From contig VHCL01000009.1 of NCBI GenBank assembly GCA_016871725.1, positions 1 to 45,048 of the forward strand: a stretch of DNA of 45,048 nt. The letters run 5' to 3'. A program made the position numbers and the translations under genes. This DNA is from Verrucomicrobiota bacterium (GTDB taxonomy: Bacteria; Verrucomicrobiota; Verrucomicrobiia; Opitutales; UBA953). Within the stretch, counting starts at the first letter, position 1. Every line of letters begins with the position of its first letter. The notes beneath the pieces are model-generated. The model did not search any database, was not told where the DNA came from, and saw nothing but the letters and a program-made list of their open reading frames with translations. Shown one piece after another: positions 37,289 through 45,048 of this stretch.

Positions 37289-39316
37289 TCAGCGGGCGAC
37301 GGTCTCGGCCGGGGCCGGAGCGCCGGCCGGGGCCGGGGTCTTGAGCATGTAGCCGCCCGGACCTTCGAGGGCCCAGAGCCAGACGCCGAGGAAGAGGACG
37401 CCGAGGCCGGCGATGACGAGCCAGCCCGCGTGCGGGATGCCCATCGCCATCATCGGCATGCCGAAGCCGATGAAGAGGAAGCCCGCCGAGGCGAGCATCG
37501 GCATCCAGGACTGGCTGGGCATGTGGACGCCGGCTTCGCCGCCGTCGTTCTCGGCGCCGATCCTCTTGGCGCCGTGCTTGTGCTCGAAGAAGGCGTCGCG
37601 GGTGGCGACGACCGGCGCCTGGGCGAAGTTGTACTCCGGCACCGGGGAGGGCAGCGACCACTCGAGGGTGCGGCCGTCCCACGGGTCGTTGCCGCACTTC
37701 TTGCCGCGGAACGCGGTCCAGACGAGGTTGCCGAAGACGATCACGACGCCGATGCCGAGGACGTAGGCGCCGATGGTGGCGACGAGGTTCCAGGTCTCCC
37801 AGCCGTTGCCGGCGTGGTAGGTGTGCGTGCGGCGCGGCTGGCCGGCGAGGCCGAGGTAGTGCATCGGGCCGAAGGCGAGGTTGAAGCCGAGGATGACGAG
37901 GGCGGAGCCGAGGTAGGCGACCGGGGCGTTCGGCATGCGGCCGAAGATCTTCGGGAACCAGAAGTAGAGGCCGGCCATCAGGCCGAGGAGCACGCCGCCG
38001 AGGAGCACGTAGTGGAAGTGCGCGATGACGAAGTAGCTGTCCTGCTGCTGGGAGTCGGCCGGGGCCGAGGAGTGCATGACGCCGGAGAAGCCGCCGCACA
38101 TGAACATCCAGATGAAGCCGAGGGCGAGGACCATGGGCGGCGTGAAGCGGATGCGGCCGCCCCAGATCGTGCCCAGCCAGTTGAAGATCTTCACGCCCGT
38201 CGGGACGGCGATGGCCATCGTGAGGAGCGAGAAGGCGGCGGTCGGCACGGGGCCGAGGCCGGTGGTGAACATGTGGTGGCTCCAGACGGCGAAGCCGAGG
38301 AAGCCGATGACGGCGCCGGAGAAGACGATGATCGGGTAGCCGAAGAGCGACTTGCCGGTGAACGTCGGGAGGACTTCCGAGACGATGCCCATCGCCGGGA
38401 GGACGAGGATGTACACCTCCGGATGGCCGAAGATCCAGAAGAGGTGCTGCCAGAGGACGGGCTGGCCGCCGGCCGACGGGTTGAAGAAGTTGGCGCCGAA
38501 GGCGCGGTCGAACATCAGCTCGATGAGCGCGACGGTGATGGCCGGGAAGGCCAGGATGATCAGCACGGAGGTGACGAGGGTCATCCAGGTGAAGACCGGC
38601 AGGCGCATCATCGTCATGCCCTTGGCGCGCATGTTGATGATGGTGCAGATGAAGTTGAACGAGGCCGCGAGCGAGGCGATGCCGAGGATCTGGATGCCGA
38701 TGATCCAGAAGTCGGTGCCGACGCCGGTGAAGCGCAGGGCCTGGCCGTTGGCGCCGAAGGTGCCGGAGAGCGGCGCGTAGCTGAACCAGCCGTTGGCCGG
38801 GGCGAAGTCGGTGTAGACGAGCGCCTTGTGCCAGGCGAAGGAGTCGAACCAGCCGGCGAGGTGGCCGAACTCGAAGAGCCAGGAGGCGTTGAGCACGAAC
38901 GCGCCGAACACGAAGGTCCAGAGCGAGAACGCGTTCAGGCGCGGGAAGGCGACGTCGCGCGCGCCGACCTGCAGCGGCACGAGGAAGTTGAAGAACGCGG
39001 CCGACAGCGGCATGACCCCGAGGAAGATCATCGTGGTGCCGTGCATGGTGAAGAGCTGGTTGTACATGCGCGCCGTGATGAAGTCGTTGTCCGGGCGGGC
39101 CAGCTGCGTGCGGATGGCGAGGGCCTCGACGCCGCCGATGAGGAAGTACAGCATCGCGAACGCGCCGTACATGATGCCGATCTTCTTGTGGTCGACGGTG
39201 GTCAGCCAGTCGGTCCAGCCGGTCGCCCGGTCCGGACGGTACAGGCCGAGGTCGCTGCGCTCGGGAGCGAGCTCCGTCTTGCAGGCGACGGGAGCGTGAT
39301 GGGAGTCGTGGGACAT
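37289..39316 (-). CDS. ctaD: Cytochrome c oxidase subunit I (heme a3-CuB)
   Basis: 675-residue catalytic subunit reducing oxygen to water and pumping protons. Type-A features are complete. The D-channel region is GARDVAFPRLNAFS, the CuB and crosslink motif is GHPEVYILVLP, the second copper pair is HHMFTTGL, the K-channel lysine lies in PTGVKIFNWLGTIWGG, and the heme ligands are in SYFVIAHFHYVLLGG. The length reflects extra C-terminal helices fused to the core, as in caa3 enzymes. It lies between the broken subunit II gene and ctaE. Confidence 0.97.
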   Translation of the reverse strand: MSHDSHHAPVACKTELAPERSDLGLYRPDRATGWTDWLTTVDHKKIGIMYGAFAMLYFLIGGVEALAIRTQLARPDNDFITARMYNQLFTMHGTTMIFLGVMPLSAAFFNFLVPLQVGARDVAFPRLNAFSLWTFVFGAFVLNASWLFEFGHLAGWFDSFAWHKALVYTDFAPANGWFSYAPLSGTFGANGQALRFTGVGTDFWIIGIQILGIASLAASFNFICTIINMRAKGMTMMRLPVFTWMTLVTSVLIILAFPAITVALIELMFDRAFGANFFNPSAGGQPVLWQHLFWIFGHPEVYILVLPAMGIVSEVLPTFTGKSLFGYPIIVFSGAVIGFLGFAVWSHHMFTTGLGPVPTAAFSLLTMAIAVPTGVKIFNWLGTIWGGRIRFTPPMVLALGFIWMFMCGGFSGVMHSSAPADSQQQDSYFVIAHFHYVLLGGVLLGLMAGLYFWFPKIFGRMPNAPVAYLGSALVILGFNLAFGPMHYLGLAGQPRRTHTYHAGNGWETWNLVATIGAYVLGIGVVIVFGNLVWTAFRGKKCGNDPWDGRTLEWSLPSPVPEYNFAQAPVVATRDAFFEHKHGAKRIGAENDGGEAGVHMPSQSWMPMLASAGFLFIGFGMPMMAMGIPHAGWLVIAGLGVLFLGVWLWALEGPGGYMLKTPAPAGAPAPAETVAR

Positions 39317-39340
39317 GGTCGGGAAATCTCGCGGTCAGGC

Positions 39341-39859
39341 TTACTTGAGGGTGAGGAGGTATTCGGCGAGGTGGTCGAGCTCCTCGGCGGTGAACTGCTG
39401 GTTGGTCTCGCGGAGACCGGCGACGTTGAACATCTTGTAATAGTGCATGCGGTTGCCGGGCTTGACGTCCTTGGTCGGCTTGCCGTCCGCGCCGTGCGCG
39501 ACGCCGGAGGAGCCGATCCACTTGATGAGGTTGGCCTTCAGCGTGACCGGATCGACCGGGACGGAGTCCTCGGTGTTGCCGGTCTTGCGCTCGAGCGCGA
39601 GCTGCTGGGCGGGGTCGCGGTTGTCGAGCCAGGCGCCGGCGAGGGACTTGCGCGAGGCGACGTGCGTGAGGTCGGGGCCGAAGGCGCCGGCGCCGAAGTG
39701 GCCGCCGACGTTATGGCACATCACGCAGCTCTTGGCGGCGAAGAGGGCCTTGCCCTTCTCGGCCTTGGAACCGGCGGCCACGGGGGCGGCCTCGGCCTTC
39801 TGCTTCTGCACCCACTTGGCGAACTCGGCGGGCTCGACGACCTCGACGCGGAAGAGCAT
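39341..39859 (-). CDS. ctaC: C-terminal part of CtaC: end of the CuA motif and cytochrome c domain
   Basis: The same reading frame as the upstream CtaC segment continues directly after the TAG at 39869-39871. The first residues after that codon are HAYMLFRVEV, which supply the CuA histidine and methionine, so this is not a separate gene. If translation restarts at the ATG at 39859 the product is 172 residues and lacks the CuA His. The rest is a fused c-type cytochrome: SCVMCHNVGGHFG with CxxCH near residues 46-50, and GNRMHYYKMF as the likely region of the distal methionine. The C-terminus AEELDHLAEYLLTLK is a normal family end. A CtaC-cytochrome c fusion defines caa3 oxidases. Confidence 0.85.
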   Translation of the reverse strand: MLFRVEVVEPAEFAKWVQKQKAEAAPVAAGSKAEKGKALFAAKSCVMCHNVGGHFGAGAFGPDLTHVASRKSLAGAWLDNRDPAQQLALERKTGNTEDSVPVDPVTLKANLIKWIGSSGVAHGADGKPTKDVKPGNRMHYYKMFNVAGLRETNQQFTAEELDHLAEYLLTLK

Positions 39860-39868
39860 GTAGGCGTG

Positions 39869-40624
39869 CTAGTCGCCGCAGAACTCGGCGCACTGGCCGT
39901 AGTAGTGGCCGGTCTGGTCGGCCTGGATCCACATGTGGTTCTTGCGGCCGGGCATGAGGTCGACCTTGCCGGCGATCTTGGGCACCCAGAAGGAGTGGAT
40001 GACGTCCTCGGAACGGAGGTTGATGCGGACGGCCTTGCCCTTCGGGATCACGAGCTCGTTCGGGACGGAATGCTTGGCGTCGTTGGTGAGGCCGAGCTGC
40101 GGGTATTCGAAACGGAACCACCACTGCTTGCCGATGACATCGACCTCGAGCACCTGCTCTTCGACGGTCTTGGCGTAGTTCTCGCGGCCGCCTTCGACGC
40201 GCGGATACCAGGCGGAAAGCTTGGAAGCCGGGACGGCTTCGGCCGGGACGTCGTCGGTGTACCAGATGGCGCTCAGGGTCGGGATCGCGATGACGACGAG
40301 CGCGCCGATGGACGCGGTGATGAGGCCGATCTCGATGAGGGGATTGCCGTGGCCGTCCTCGACGATGGCGGGCTTGTTCTCGTCGCCCGGACGCGAGCGG
40401 AACTTGATGACGGCGAAGACGAGCAGGCCGCCGACCAGCGTGAAGAGGACCACGACCAGCCAGACGGTGTCCATGAAGACATCGAACTGGACCTGCGCGA
40501 CCGGACCCTTGGGGTCCATGGTCGACTGACGGACGGTCAGCTCTTCCTTGGAGCAGCCGGCCATGACGAGGGCCAGGAGGGGGGCGGCGAACAGACCGAC
40601 CCGACTGAGGATACGAGAAAACAT
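39869..40624 (-). CDS. ctaC: Cytochrome c oxidase subunit II, N-terminal part, cut by an in-frame TAG in the CuA site
   Basis: Receives electrons from cytochrome c at the CuA centre. 251 residues are encoded before TAG. An N-terminal lipoprotein-like signal ends at MAGC (Cys24). Two membrane helices lie near 50-70 and 92-115. The cupredoxin domain has KQWWFRFEYP, DVIHSFWVPKIAGKVD with the first CuA histidine, and ends GHYYGQCAEFCGD just before TAG. Both CuA cysteines are present, but the following His and Met (HAYM) are behind the stop. Without the TAG the gene would run 39341-40624 and encode 427 residues. A sequencing or assembly error, a real nonsense mutation or readthrough all remain possible. 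Confidence 0.9.
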   Translation of the reverse strand: MFSRILSRVGLFAAPLLALVMAGCSKEELTVRQSTMDPKGPVAQVQFDVFMDTVWLVVVLFTLVGGLLVFAVIKFRSRPGDENKPAIVEDGHGNPLIEIGLITASIGALVVIAIPTLSAIWYTDDVPAEAVPASKLSAWYPRVEGGRENYAKTVEEQVLEVDVIGKQWWFRFEYPQLGLTNDAKHSVPNELVIPKGKAVRINLRSEDVIHSFWVPKIAGKVDLMPGRKNHMWIQADQTGHYYGQCAEFCGD

Positions 40625-40875
40625 AAAGGAGATGTTTCGGACGCGGAAAAGTCCGCAAAAGTGTGTTAATTTGCAAGCCCCGGCAGGCCAAATCGCTCAT
40701 AAATAGCCCGGGTTAGGGTCGATACCGAAGCAATAATCAGCAAGTTGTTGTTCATGAAGTGTTTATGTTTAATTATGCCTCATCATTCTCTCTAATATAT
40801 ATCAGTCTACCTAAAACACCCCCCTTTCCCCCTCTAGGATTGCGCCCTCCGAAGTCGCCCCCTAACCCCCTCGTG
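40625..40875. other. AT-rich divergent region between ctaC and folP
   Basis: 251 bp, clearly more AT-rich than the surrounding genes around 40730-40805 (TTTAATTATG, CTAATATATATC). It must hold promoters for the cox operon and for folP, but I cannot pick the boxes with confidence. No REP hairpin or tandem array is present. Confidence 0.5.
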
Positions 40876-41733
40876 ATGTCCTGGTCGAGCCCTCATGGCA
40901 CCCCCCTGCCCGACTGGCGCCGGCGTACATTAATCATGGGGATCATGAACCTGACGCCGGATTCCTTCTCCGACGGAGGGGCGCTCCCTGGCGTCGACGA
41001 CGCGCTCCGCCGCGCCGAAGCCTTGTTGCACGAGGGAGCCGACGTGCTCGATCTCGGCGCGGAGTCGACCCGGCCGGGCGCGGCGCCCGTCGCCGCCGCC
41101 GACGAACGCGACCGCCTCCTCCCGGTCGTCCAAGCCTTGCGCCGTCGCTTCCCGCAGGCCATGCTCTCGGTCGACACCTATAAGCCGGACGTCGCCGAGG
41201 CCGCCGTCGCCGCCGGCGCGGACCTCGTCAACGACGTCGAAGGCGGCCGCTTCGGCGCCCGCGGCGACGAGTCGCCGATGGGCGCGGTCTGCGCGAAGGC
41301 ACGTTGCCCGCTCATCCTGATGCACCGCCGCCGCGAAGCGGATTATCACGATTTCTGGCCGGAAATACTGGCCGATCTGCGCGGTTCACTGCGCGCGGCG
41401 ATGGCCGCCGGCATGGCGCCGGAACAGCTCTGGACCGATCCCGGTTTCGGCTTCGGGAAGACGCCGGACCAGAACCTCCGGCTCGTGCGCGACCTCGCCA
41501 AGGTCGCCGCGCTCGGTCACCCGGTCCTCCTCGGGACGAGCCGGAAGTCGACGCTCGGCCTCGTGCTCGGCGAAGCGGACCCCATGCGCCGGACGGCGGG
41601 CAATGACGTGACGGCCGCCTGGGGCGTCGCCCAAGGTTGTTCGATGGTGCGAGTCCATGACGTGGCCGCGATCCGCCCGGTCATCCGGATGGCCGATGCC
41701 CTCCGGCAGGGCTCCCTCCCGGCCGGAAAATAA
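40876..41733 (+). CDS. folP: Dihydropteroate synthase
   Basis: Joins p-aminobenzoate to the pterin pyrophosphate in folate synthesis. The 285-residue product has all the family motifs: MGIMNLTPDSFSDGG near 22-36, GAESTRPGA near 59, SVDTYKP near 98, NDVEGG near 114, LILMHRR near 139, DPGFGFGKTPDQN near 178, GTSRKSTLG near 211, and VRVHDV near 255. I chose the ATG at 40876. The frame stays open to 40759, but that part is AT- and proline-rich and unlike the family. It stands alone between the cox operon and the tRNA gene. Confidence 0.95.
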   Translation: MSWSSPHGTPLPDWRRRTLIMGIMNLTPDSFSDGGALPGVDDALRRAEALLHEGADVLDLGAESTRPGAAPVAAADERDRLLPVVQALRRRFPQAMLSVDTYKPDVAEAAVAAGADLVNDVEGGRFGARGDESPMGAVCAKARCPLILMHRRREADYHDFWPEILADLRGSLRAAMAAGMAPEQLWTDPGFGFGKTPDQNLRLVRDLAKVAALGHPVLLGTSRKSTLGLVLGEADPMRRTAGNDVTAAWGVAQGCSMVRVHDVAAIRPVIRMADALRQGSLPAGK

Positions 41734-41771
41734 CCGCATTCAGCCGCTTTTCGCGTAAAAACAGCGGGGAA

Positions 41772-41847
41772 TGGAGCCAGCAGTCGGACTTGAACCGACG
41801 ACCTGCCGCTTACAAGGCGGCTGCTCTACCAACTGAGCTATGCTGGC
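41772..41847 (-). tRNA. tRNA-Thr, anticodon TGT
   Basis: 76-nt cloverleaf read on the minus strand: a 7-bp acceptor stem (GCCAGCA / TGCTGGC), D stem GCTC/GAGC, anticodon stem GCCGC/GCGGC with loop CTTGTAA, T stem GTCGG/CCGAC with loop TTCAAGT, discriminator T, and an encoded CCA. A TTGACA box lies about 40 bp upstream (41887-41892), but no good -10 box accompanies it. Confidence 0.98.
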
Positions 41848-41971
41848 CAACTTCCCTTGCTCACAGGGTTGTTCACAGGACGAAGGTGTCAATCCCGCCC
41901 TCCGGACCGACGATTAGGGGTTGAAACCGGGTTCATTTTGGACGCAATCCACAGACCCCAAGCCCCGTCTC
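41848..41971. other. Divergent spacer between tRNA-Thr and the PEGA lipoprotein
   Basis: Contains a short direct repeat (TCACAGG twice, 41861-41879). A TTGACA box in the minus direction and the candidate lipoprotein promoter also lie here. Confidence 0.45.
41921..41948 (+). promoter_or_regulatory. Candidate promoter of the PEGA lipoprotein gene
   Basis: TTGAAA (41921-41926), a 16-bp spacer, then CGCAAT (41943-41948). It lies 23 bp before the ATG and resembles the pyrG candidate in spacing and the CAAT-type -10 box. Confidence 0.3.
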
Positions 41972-43354
41972 ATGCGTATCCACGTTTCCCTCCTCGCCTT
42001 TTGCGTCGCTCTCGCCGGCTGCAAGTCCTCGGTCGATTCGGCCAACATCGACTCGGTCGTGGTCTCCTCCAACCCGACCGCCGCAGCGGTCCGCCTCAAC
42101 GGCGAGGCCGTGGGTCGCACGCCGACCACCATCCGCCTCGACCGCACCAAGAACTACGAACTGCAGGTCGGCAAGGGCGGCTACCTGACGGAGACTTCCG
42201 AACTCAAGCCCCGCCTGATCACCACCAGCGAAGGCATCGAGTTCGGCTTCCCCGCCGCCGTGAAGGTCAACCTCACCAAGGTTCCGGCCGAAGGCGAAGC
42301 CGGCGTCCCGCCCGCCGACAGTCCGGAATTCAAGAAGCTCTCGAAGAAGGCGCTCGGCGAAGAAGCCGCCGCCAAGGAAGGTCTCCAGGCCGACATCGCC
42401 GCGACGAAGGAAGCGGCCGTGAAGATCCAGGCCGCCCTCGCCGCCCGCGAAGCCGCCGCCCAGGCCCGCCTCGCCGAGATCTCCAAGAGCATCGCCGAAG
42501 CCAAGGCCGCCAAGGGTGAGGACGAAACCGCCAAGGCCAAGCTCGCCGAAGCCGAGATCGCCCTCGCTCAGGCCACCGCCCAAGCCGAAGCCGCCCGCGC
42601 CGAAGCCGAGAAAAACCTCAAGACCGTCGAAGCCCGTCGCGCCGCCCTCGCCGCCTCCGACGGCAAGGTCGTCCAAGCCAAGGCCGTCGTCGCGCAGGCC
42701 AAGGCCGCCACGCAGTCGGGCGACGATCGCCTCGCCAAGCTCGAGCAGACCTACTCCGCTGAGATGAAGTCCCTGAAGGATTCTCAGAACAATGCGTCCA
42801 TCGCGATCAAGGCCCTCGCCGCCCGCGCCGATGAACTGAACCGCGTCGCCACCCAGGACACGAAGGGCAAGCAGTCAGAAGAAGCCCGCAAGCTCGCTGA
42901 CGCCAACAAGGCGCTCGAAGCCCAGAAGGCCGCCACCACCAAGGCCAACGAAGCCCTCGCCAAGGCCAAGGCCGAAGCCGCCAAGAACTCGGCCGCCGAG
43001 AAGGCCGCCGCGAAGGCGAACGCCGACGTCGAAGCCATGCAGGCCAAGCTCGCCGAAGCCAACAAGGCCGCCGAGAAGGCCGCCGCTGACGCCCGCGCCC
43101 AGGCCGAAGCCAAGCTCGCCGAAGCCAACAAGGCCGCCGAGAAGGCCGTCGCCGACGCCCGCCTCGACGCCGAGGCCAAGCTCGCCGAGGCCAACAAGGC
43201 CGCCGCCGCCGCCCGCGCCCAGGCCGAAGCCCTCAAGTATTCCGAGTTCAGCTCCCGCTACGCCCTGCTCGAAAGCAAGCGTCGCTCCAAGGCCATCTCC
43301 GAAGAAGACTTCAAGGCCGCCCTCGCCGCGCTCCGCAAGGAACTCGGCCTCTGA
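41972..43354 (+). CDS. PEGA-domain lipoprotein with long alanine-rich coiled coil
   Basis: 460 residues. MRIHVSLLAFCVALAGCKSS ends in a lipobox (LAGC, Cys17), so the protein should be lipid-anchored. Residues about 28-95 are a PEGA domain (VVVSSNPTAAAVRLNGEAVG, then TPTTIRLDRTKNYELQVGKGGY), a small surface-associated beta domain. From about residue 115 onward there is a continuous Ala/Lys/Glu-rich coiled coil. Its end contains two full and one partial 22-residue repeats (AKLAEANKAAEKA...), matching a 66-bp DNA repeat. The C-terminus has a short-domain-like sequence (RYALLESKRRSKAISEED). The layout suggests a periplasm-spanning or envelope-tethering role, which is an inference. Confidence 0.82.
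   Translation: MRIHVSLLAFCVALAGCKSSVDSANIDSVVVSSNPTAAAVRLNGEAVGRTPTTIRLDRTKNYELQVGKGGYLTETSELKPRLITTSEGIEFGFPAAVKVNLTKVPAEGEAGVPPADSPEFKKLSKKALGEEAAAKEGLQADIAATKEAAVKIQAALAAREAAAQARLAEISKSIAEAKAAKGEDETAKAKLAEAEIALAQATAQAEAARAEAEKNLKTVEARRAALAASDGKVVQAKAVVAQAKAATQSGDDRLAKLEQTYSAEMKSLKDSQNNASIAIKALAARADELNRVATQDTKGKQSEEARKLADANKALEAQKAATTKANEALAKAKAEAAKNSAAEKAAAKANADVEAMQAKLAEANKAAEKAAADARAQAEAKLAEANKAAEKAVADARLDAEAKLAEANKAAAAARAQAEALKYSEFSSRYALLESKRRSKAISEEDFKAALAALRKELGL
43043..43228. repeat. 66-bp in-gene tandem repeat
   Basis: Units begin at 43043, 43109 and 43175 (the third is partial). Each encodes AKLAEANKAAEK followed by a variable half. It lies within the lipoprotein coiled coil. Confidence 0.85.
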
Positions 43355-43376
43355 GCCGGACACCGCTCCGCTCCGA

Positions 43377-43405
43377 AAAGCCCGGCCGCACGGCCGGGCT
43401 TTTTT
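43377..43405 (+). terminator. Rho-independent terminator after the PEGA lipoprotein
   Basis: Arms AAAGCCCGGCC and GGCCGGGCTTT around GCAC, followed by a T-run to 43405. It lies 23 bp past the stop, so gcvT must have its own promoter in the next 40 bp or rely on readthrough. Confidence 0.92.
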
Positions 43406-43444
43406 GTTGGAAGAAAACCCGGGGGTCGCACCTTGGACGTCACC

Positions 43445-44536
43445 ATGTCGGCCCCGCTCTCCCGTACGCCTCTCTTCGCCCTGCACGTCGAACTCGGCGC
43501 GCGCATCGTCCCCTTCGCGGGTTGGGAGATGCCGGTTCAGTACGCGGGCATCATCGAGGAACACATGGCGGTCCGCCAGGCGGCCGGCCTCTTCGACGTC
43601 TCGCACATGGGCGAGGCCCGCGTCCGCGGCCGTGACGCCGCGAAGTTCCTCGACGGGCTCATGACCAACGAGATGGCCACGATCAAGGTGGGCATGGCTC
43701 GCTACACGGTGATGTGCCAGCCCGACGGCGGCTGCGTCGACGACCTGATCGTCTACCGCCTCGCCGAAGACGAATTCCTCATCTGCCTCAACGCTTCCAA
43801 CGCGCCGAAGGACATCGCCTGGATGCGCGCCCACGTCGGCTCCCATCAGGTCGAGGTGCTCGACGAATGCGCCGCCTGGGCCCAGCTCGCCCTCCAAGGC
43901 CCGCGCGCCGAGGCCATCCTCGCGCTCGTGACCGCGACCCCTCTCGCCGCGATCAAGCGCTTCGGCTTCGCGTTCGGGGAAGTCGCCGGCGTCGCCGGCT
44001 GCCTGATCTCCCGCACGGGCTACACGGGTTCGCCCGGCTTCGAGCTCTACCTGCCCGCGGCCGCCGCCGAACAGGTCGCCCGCGCGCTCCTGGCCGCCGG
44101 CAAGCCCCACGGCCTCGTGCCCGCCGGCCTCGGCGCCCGCGACTCGCTCCGCCTCGAGGCGAACTACCCGCTCTACGGCCATGAGATCTCGGAGAAGATC
44201 TCGCCCATCCAGGCCGGCCTCGGCTGGACGGTGAAATTCGCCAAGCCCGCCTTCATCGGCCGCGAGGCGCTCCACCGCCAGGCCCAGGGCGGCCCGGTCT
44301 CCTCGGTGGTCCTCTTCTCCCTCGAAGACCGTCGCATCGCCCGCCAGGGCGCGGTCGTCTACTCCGGCGAGACGCCCGTCGGCGAGGTGCTCTCGGGCAC
44401 GCAGTCGCCGGTCCTCGGCAAGCCGATCGGCACGGCGCTCGTCGCCGCCGGCCACGCTTCGTCCGCCGCGCTGACGGTCGACATCCGCGGCCACCGCATC
44501 CCGTTGCGCCTCGCGACCGAGCCTTTCGCGAAGTGA
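43445..44536 (+). CDS. gcvT: Glycine cleavage system T protein (aminomethyltransferase)
   Basis: Transfers the aminomethyl carbon from lipoyl-GcvH to tetrahydrofolate, releasing ammonia. The 363-residue product has FALHVELGARIVPFAGWEMP near 10-29, FDVSHMGEARVRG near 52, RYTVMCQPDGGCVDDLIVYR near 83, SRTGYTGSPGFELYLP near 190, GARDSLRLEANYPLYGHE near 230, and the C-terminal barrel with PVGEVLSGTQSPVLGKPIG. I chose the ATG at 43445 over a TTG at 43433. gcvH follows after 38 bp. No glycine riboswitch fold fits in the 90-bp upstream gap. Confidence 0.97.
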   Translation: MSAPLSRTPLFALHVELGARIVPFAGWEMPVQYAGIIEEHMAVRQAAGLFDVSHMGEARVRGRDAAKFLDGLMTNEMATIKVGMARYTVMCQPDGGCVDDLIVYRLAEDEFLICLNASNAPKDIAWMRAHVGSHQVEVLDECAAWAQLALQGPRAEAILALVTATPLAAIKRFGFAFGEVAGVAGCLISRTGYTGSPGFELYLPAAAAEQVARALLAAGKPHGLVPAGLGARDSLRLEANYPLYGHEISEKISPIQAGLGWTVKFAKPAFIGREALHRQAQGGPVSSVVLFSLEDRRIARQGAVVYSGETPVGEVLSGTQSPVLGKPIGTALVAAGHASSAALTVDIRGHRIPLRLATEPFAK

Positions 44537-44574
44537 AGGGTTGAAATAATCTCCGCCCGCTTTACCCAGAACCC

Positions 44575-44955
44575 ATGAGCAACGTCCCCGCCGACCTCCG
44601 TTACACCAAGGACCACGAGTGGATCAAGGTCGCCGCCGACGGCACCGCCGTCATCGGCATCACCGACCACGCGCAGGCCGCGCTCGGCGACGTGACGTTC
44701 GTCGACCTCCCGAAGGTCGGCGCTTCCTTCGGACATGGCGACGTGTTCGGCACGGTGGAATCCGTCAAGGCCGCCTCCGACCTCTACAGCCCGGTGTCCT
44801 GCGAGATCATCGAGGCCAACGCCGCCCTCAACGACTCCCCCGACCTGGTGAACCGCGAACCGTATGGCGGCGCCTGGATGATCAAGGTGAAGGTGAGGAA
44901 TCCGGGCGAACTGTCCGGCCTGCTCGACGCCGCCGGCTACGCCGCGCTGCTCTGA
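44575..44955 (+). CDS. gcvH: Glycine cleavage system H protein
   Basis: 126-residue lipoyl carrier that shuttles the aminomethyl group between the P and T proteins. The lipoylation lysine is Lys65 in FGTVESVKAASDLYSPV. RYTKDHEWIKV near 10-20 and GAWMIKVKVRNPGEL near 97-111 are typical ends. It is the second gene of a gcvTH pair. Confidence 0.97.
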   Translation: MSNVPADLRYTKDHEWIKVAADGTAVIGITDHAQAALGDVTFVDLPKVGASFGHGDVFGTVESVKAASDLYSPVSCEIIEANAALNDSPDLVNREPYGGAWMIKVKVRNPGELSGLLDAAGYAALL

Positions 44956-45007
44956 GCGCGCGCCCGCCCTTGCCCTGCGCGGGTTTTGGCCCACAGTATC
45001 GGGCCTG

Positions 45008-45048
45008 ATGTCGTTCGCCGAAGTCCATGCCGCCCATCCCTGGGACGA
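45008..45048 (+). CDS. Start of an open reading frame cut by the window end
   Basis: ATG at 45008 opens MSFAEVHAAHPWD and runs off the window. It lies 52 bp after gcvH on the same strand. Thirteen residues are too few to assign a family. They do not resemble the N-termini of GcvP forms I know, although gcvP would be expected from the context. Confidence 0.4.
   Translation, partial: MSFAEVHAAHPWD

Noticed and set aside
39341-39859. An independent small cytochrome c gene
   Set aside because: The frame continues seamlessly from the subunit II segment and begins with the missing CuA residues HAYM. It is the second half of one gene.
39869-39871. Genome-wide recoding of TAG as a sense codon
   Set aside because: TAG is the normal terminal stop of at least two other genes (3377-3379 and 16977-16979), with protein ends where the families end.
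37271-40669. 1132-codon plus-strand open frame opposite the cox operon
   Set aside because: Histidine-, aspartate- and glycine-rich antisense frame. All four cox genes on the other strand are well supported.
43355-43444. Glycine riboswitch before gcvT
   Set aside because: Only 90 bp are available, a third of them taken by the terminator. No tandem aptamer fits.

Overview
The window is a GC-rich bacterial chromosome segment that looks like Verrucomicrobiota (PVC group), possibly Opitutae-like. The phylum call is an inference. It rests on a secreted PVC-type protein combining a propeller, HEAT repeats and cytochrome c, a Tat-exported Gfo/Idh/MocA oxidoreductase, a secreted ThuA-like protein, the three-gene type-B succinate dehydrogenase, and a Bat aerotolerance operon behind MoxR. 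No rRNA is present. One tRNA, tRNA-Thr(TGT), was found. Most genes have clear family assignments; many long antisense reading frames are by-products of the high GC content.

Left part (1-20.7 kb): short transcription units separated by large repeat islands. Genes are an HD/OB-fold nuclease with queA; a ThuA-like protein; a HEAT-type secreted protein; a Tat-signal Gfo/Idh/MocA oxidoreductase; a membrane-anchored protein of unknown function; metK-ahcY (SAM synthesis and SAH recycling); the large DUF7133-like cytochrome c protein; divergently a GH20-type glycosidase; then a compact CotH / VTC / DUF4956 operon. Eight intergenic islands of about 270-660 bp hold about thirty 21-22 nt hairpins, each normally flanked on one side by GTAG (CTAC in the other orientation). 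That is the hallmark of REP sequences served by RAYT (TnpA_REP) transposases. Several are paired into REPINs. The islands also hold 7-bp and 12-bp tandem arrays and longer shared words. Three near-identical minus-strand terminators sit directly next to REP elements.

Right part (20.7-45 kb): dense operons with none of these repeats. In order: sdhCAB (minus); pyrG; a gapless moxR-DUF58-DUF4381-like-batA-batB-batC-like-batD-batE-like operon followed by an LptF/LptG-type permease (plus); the caa3-type cytochrome oxidase cluster ctaCDEF and ctaG (minus); folP (plus); tRNA-Thr (minus); a PEGA-domain lipoprotein with a long coiled coil; and gcvT-gcvH followed by a gene cut by the window end. Together the right half covers respiration, envelope and redox-stress maintenance, nucleotide and folate synthesis, and one-carbon metabolism.

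The two most striking observations are an in-frame TAG codon inside the CuA copper motif of cytochrome oxidase subunit II, which splits an otherwise intact gene, and the REP/REPIN field whose hairpin stems vary by compensatory changes.
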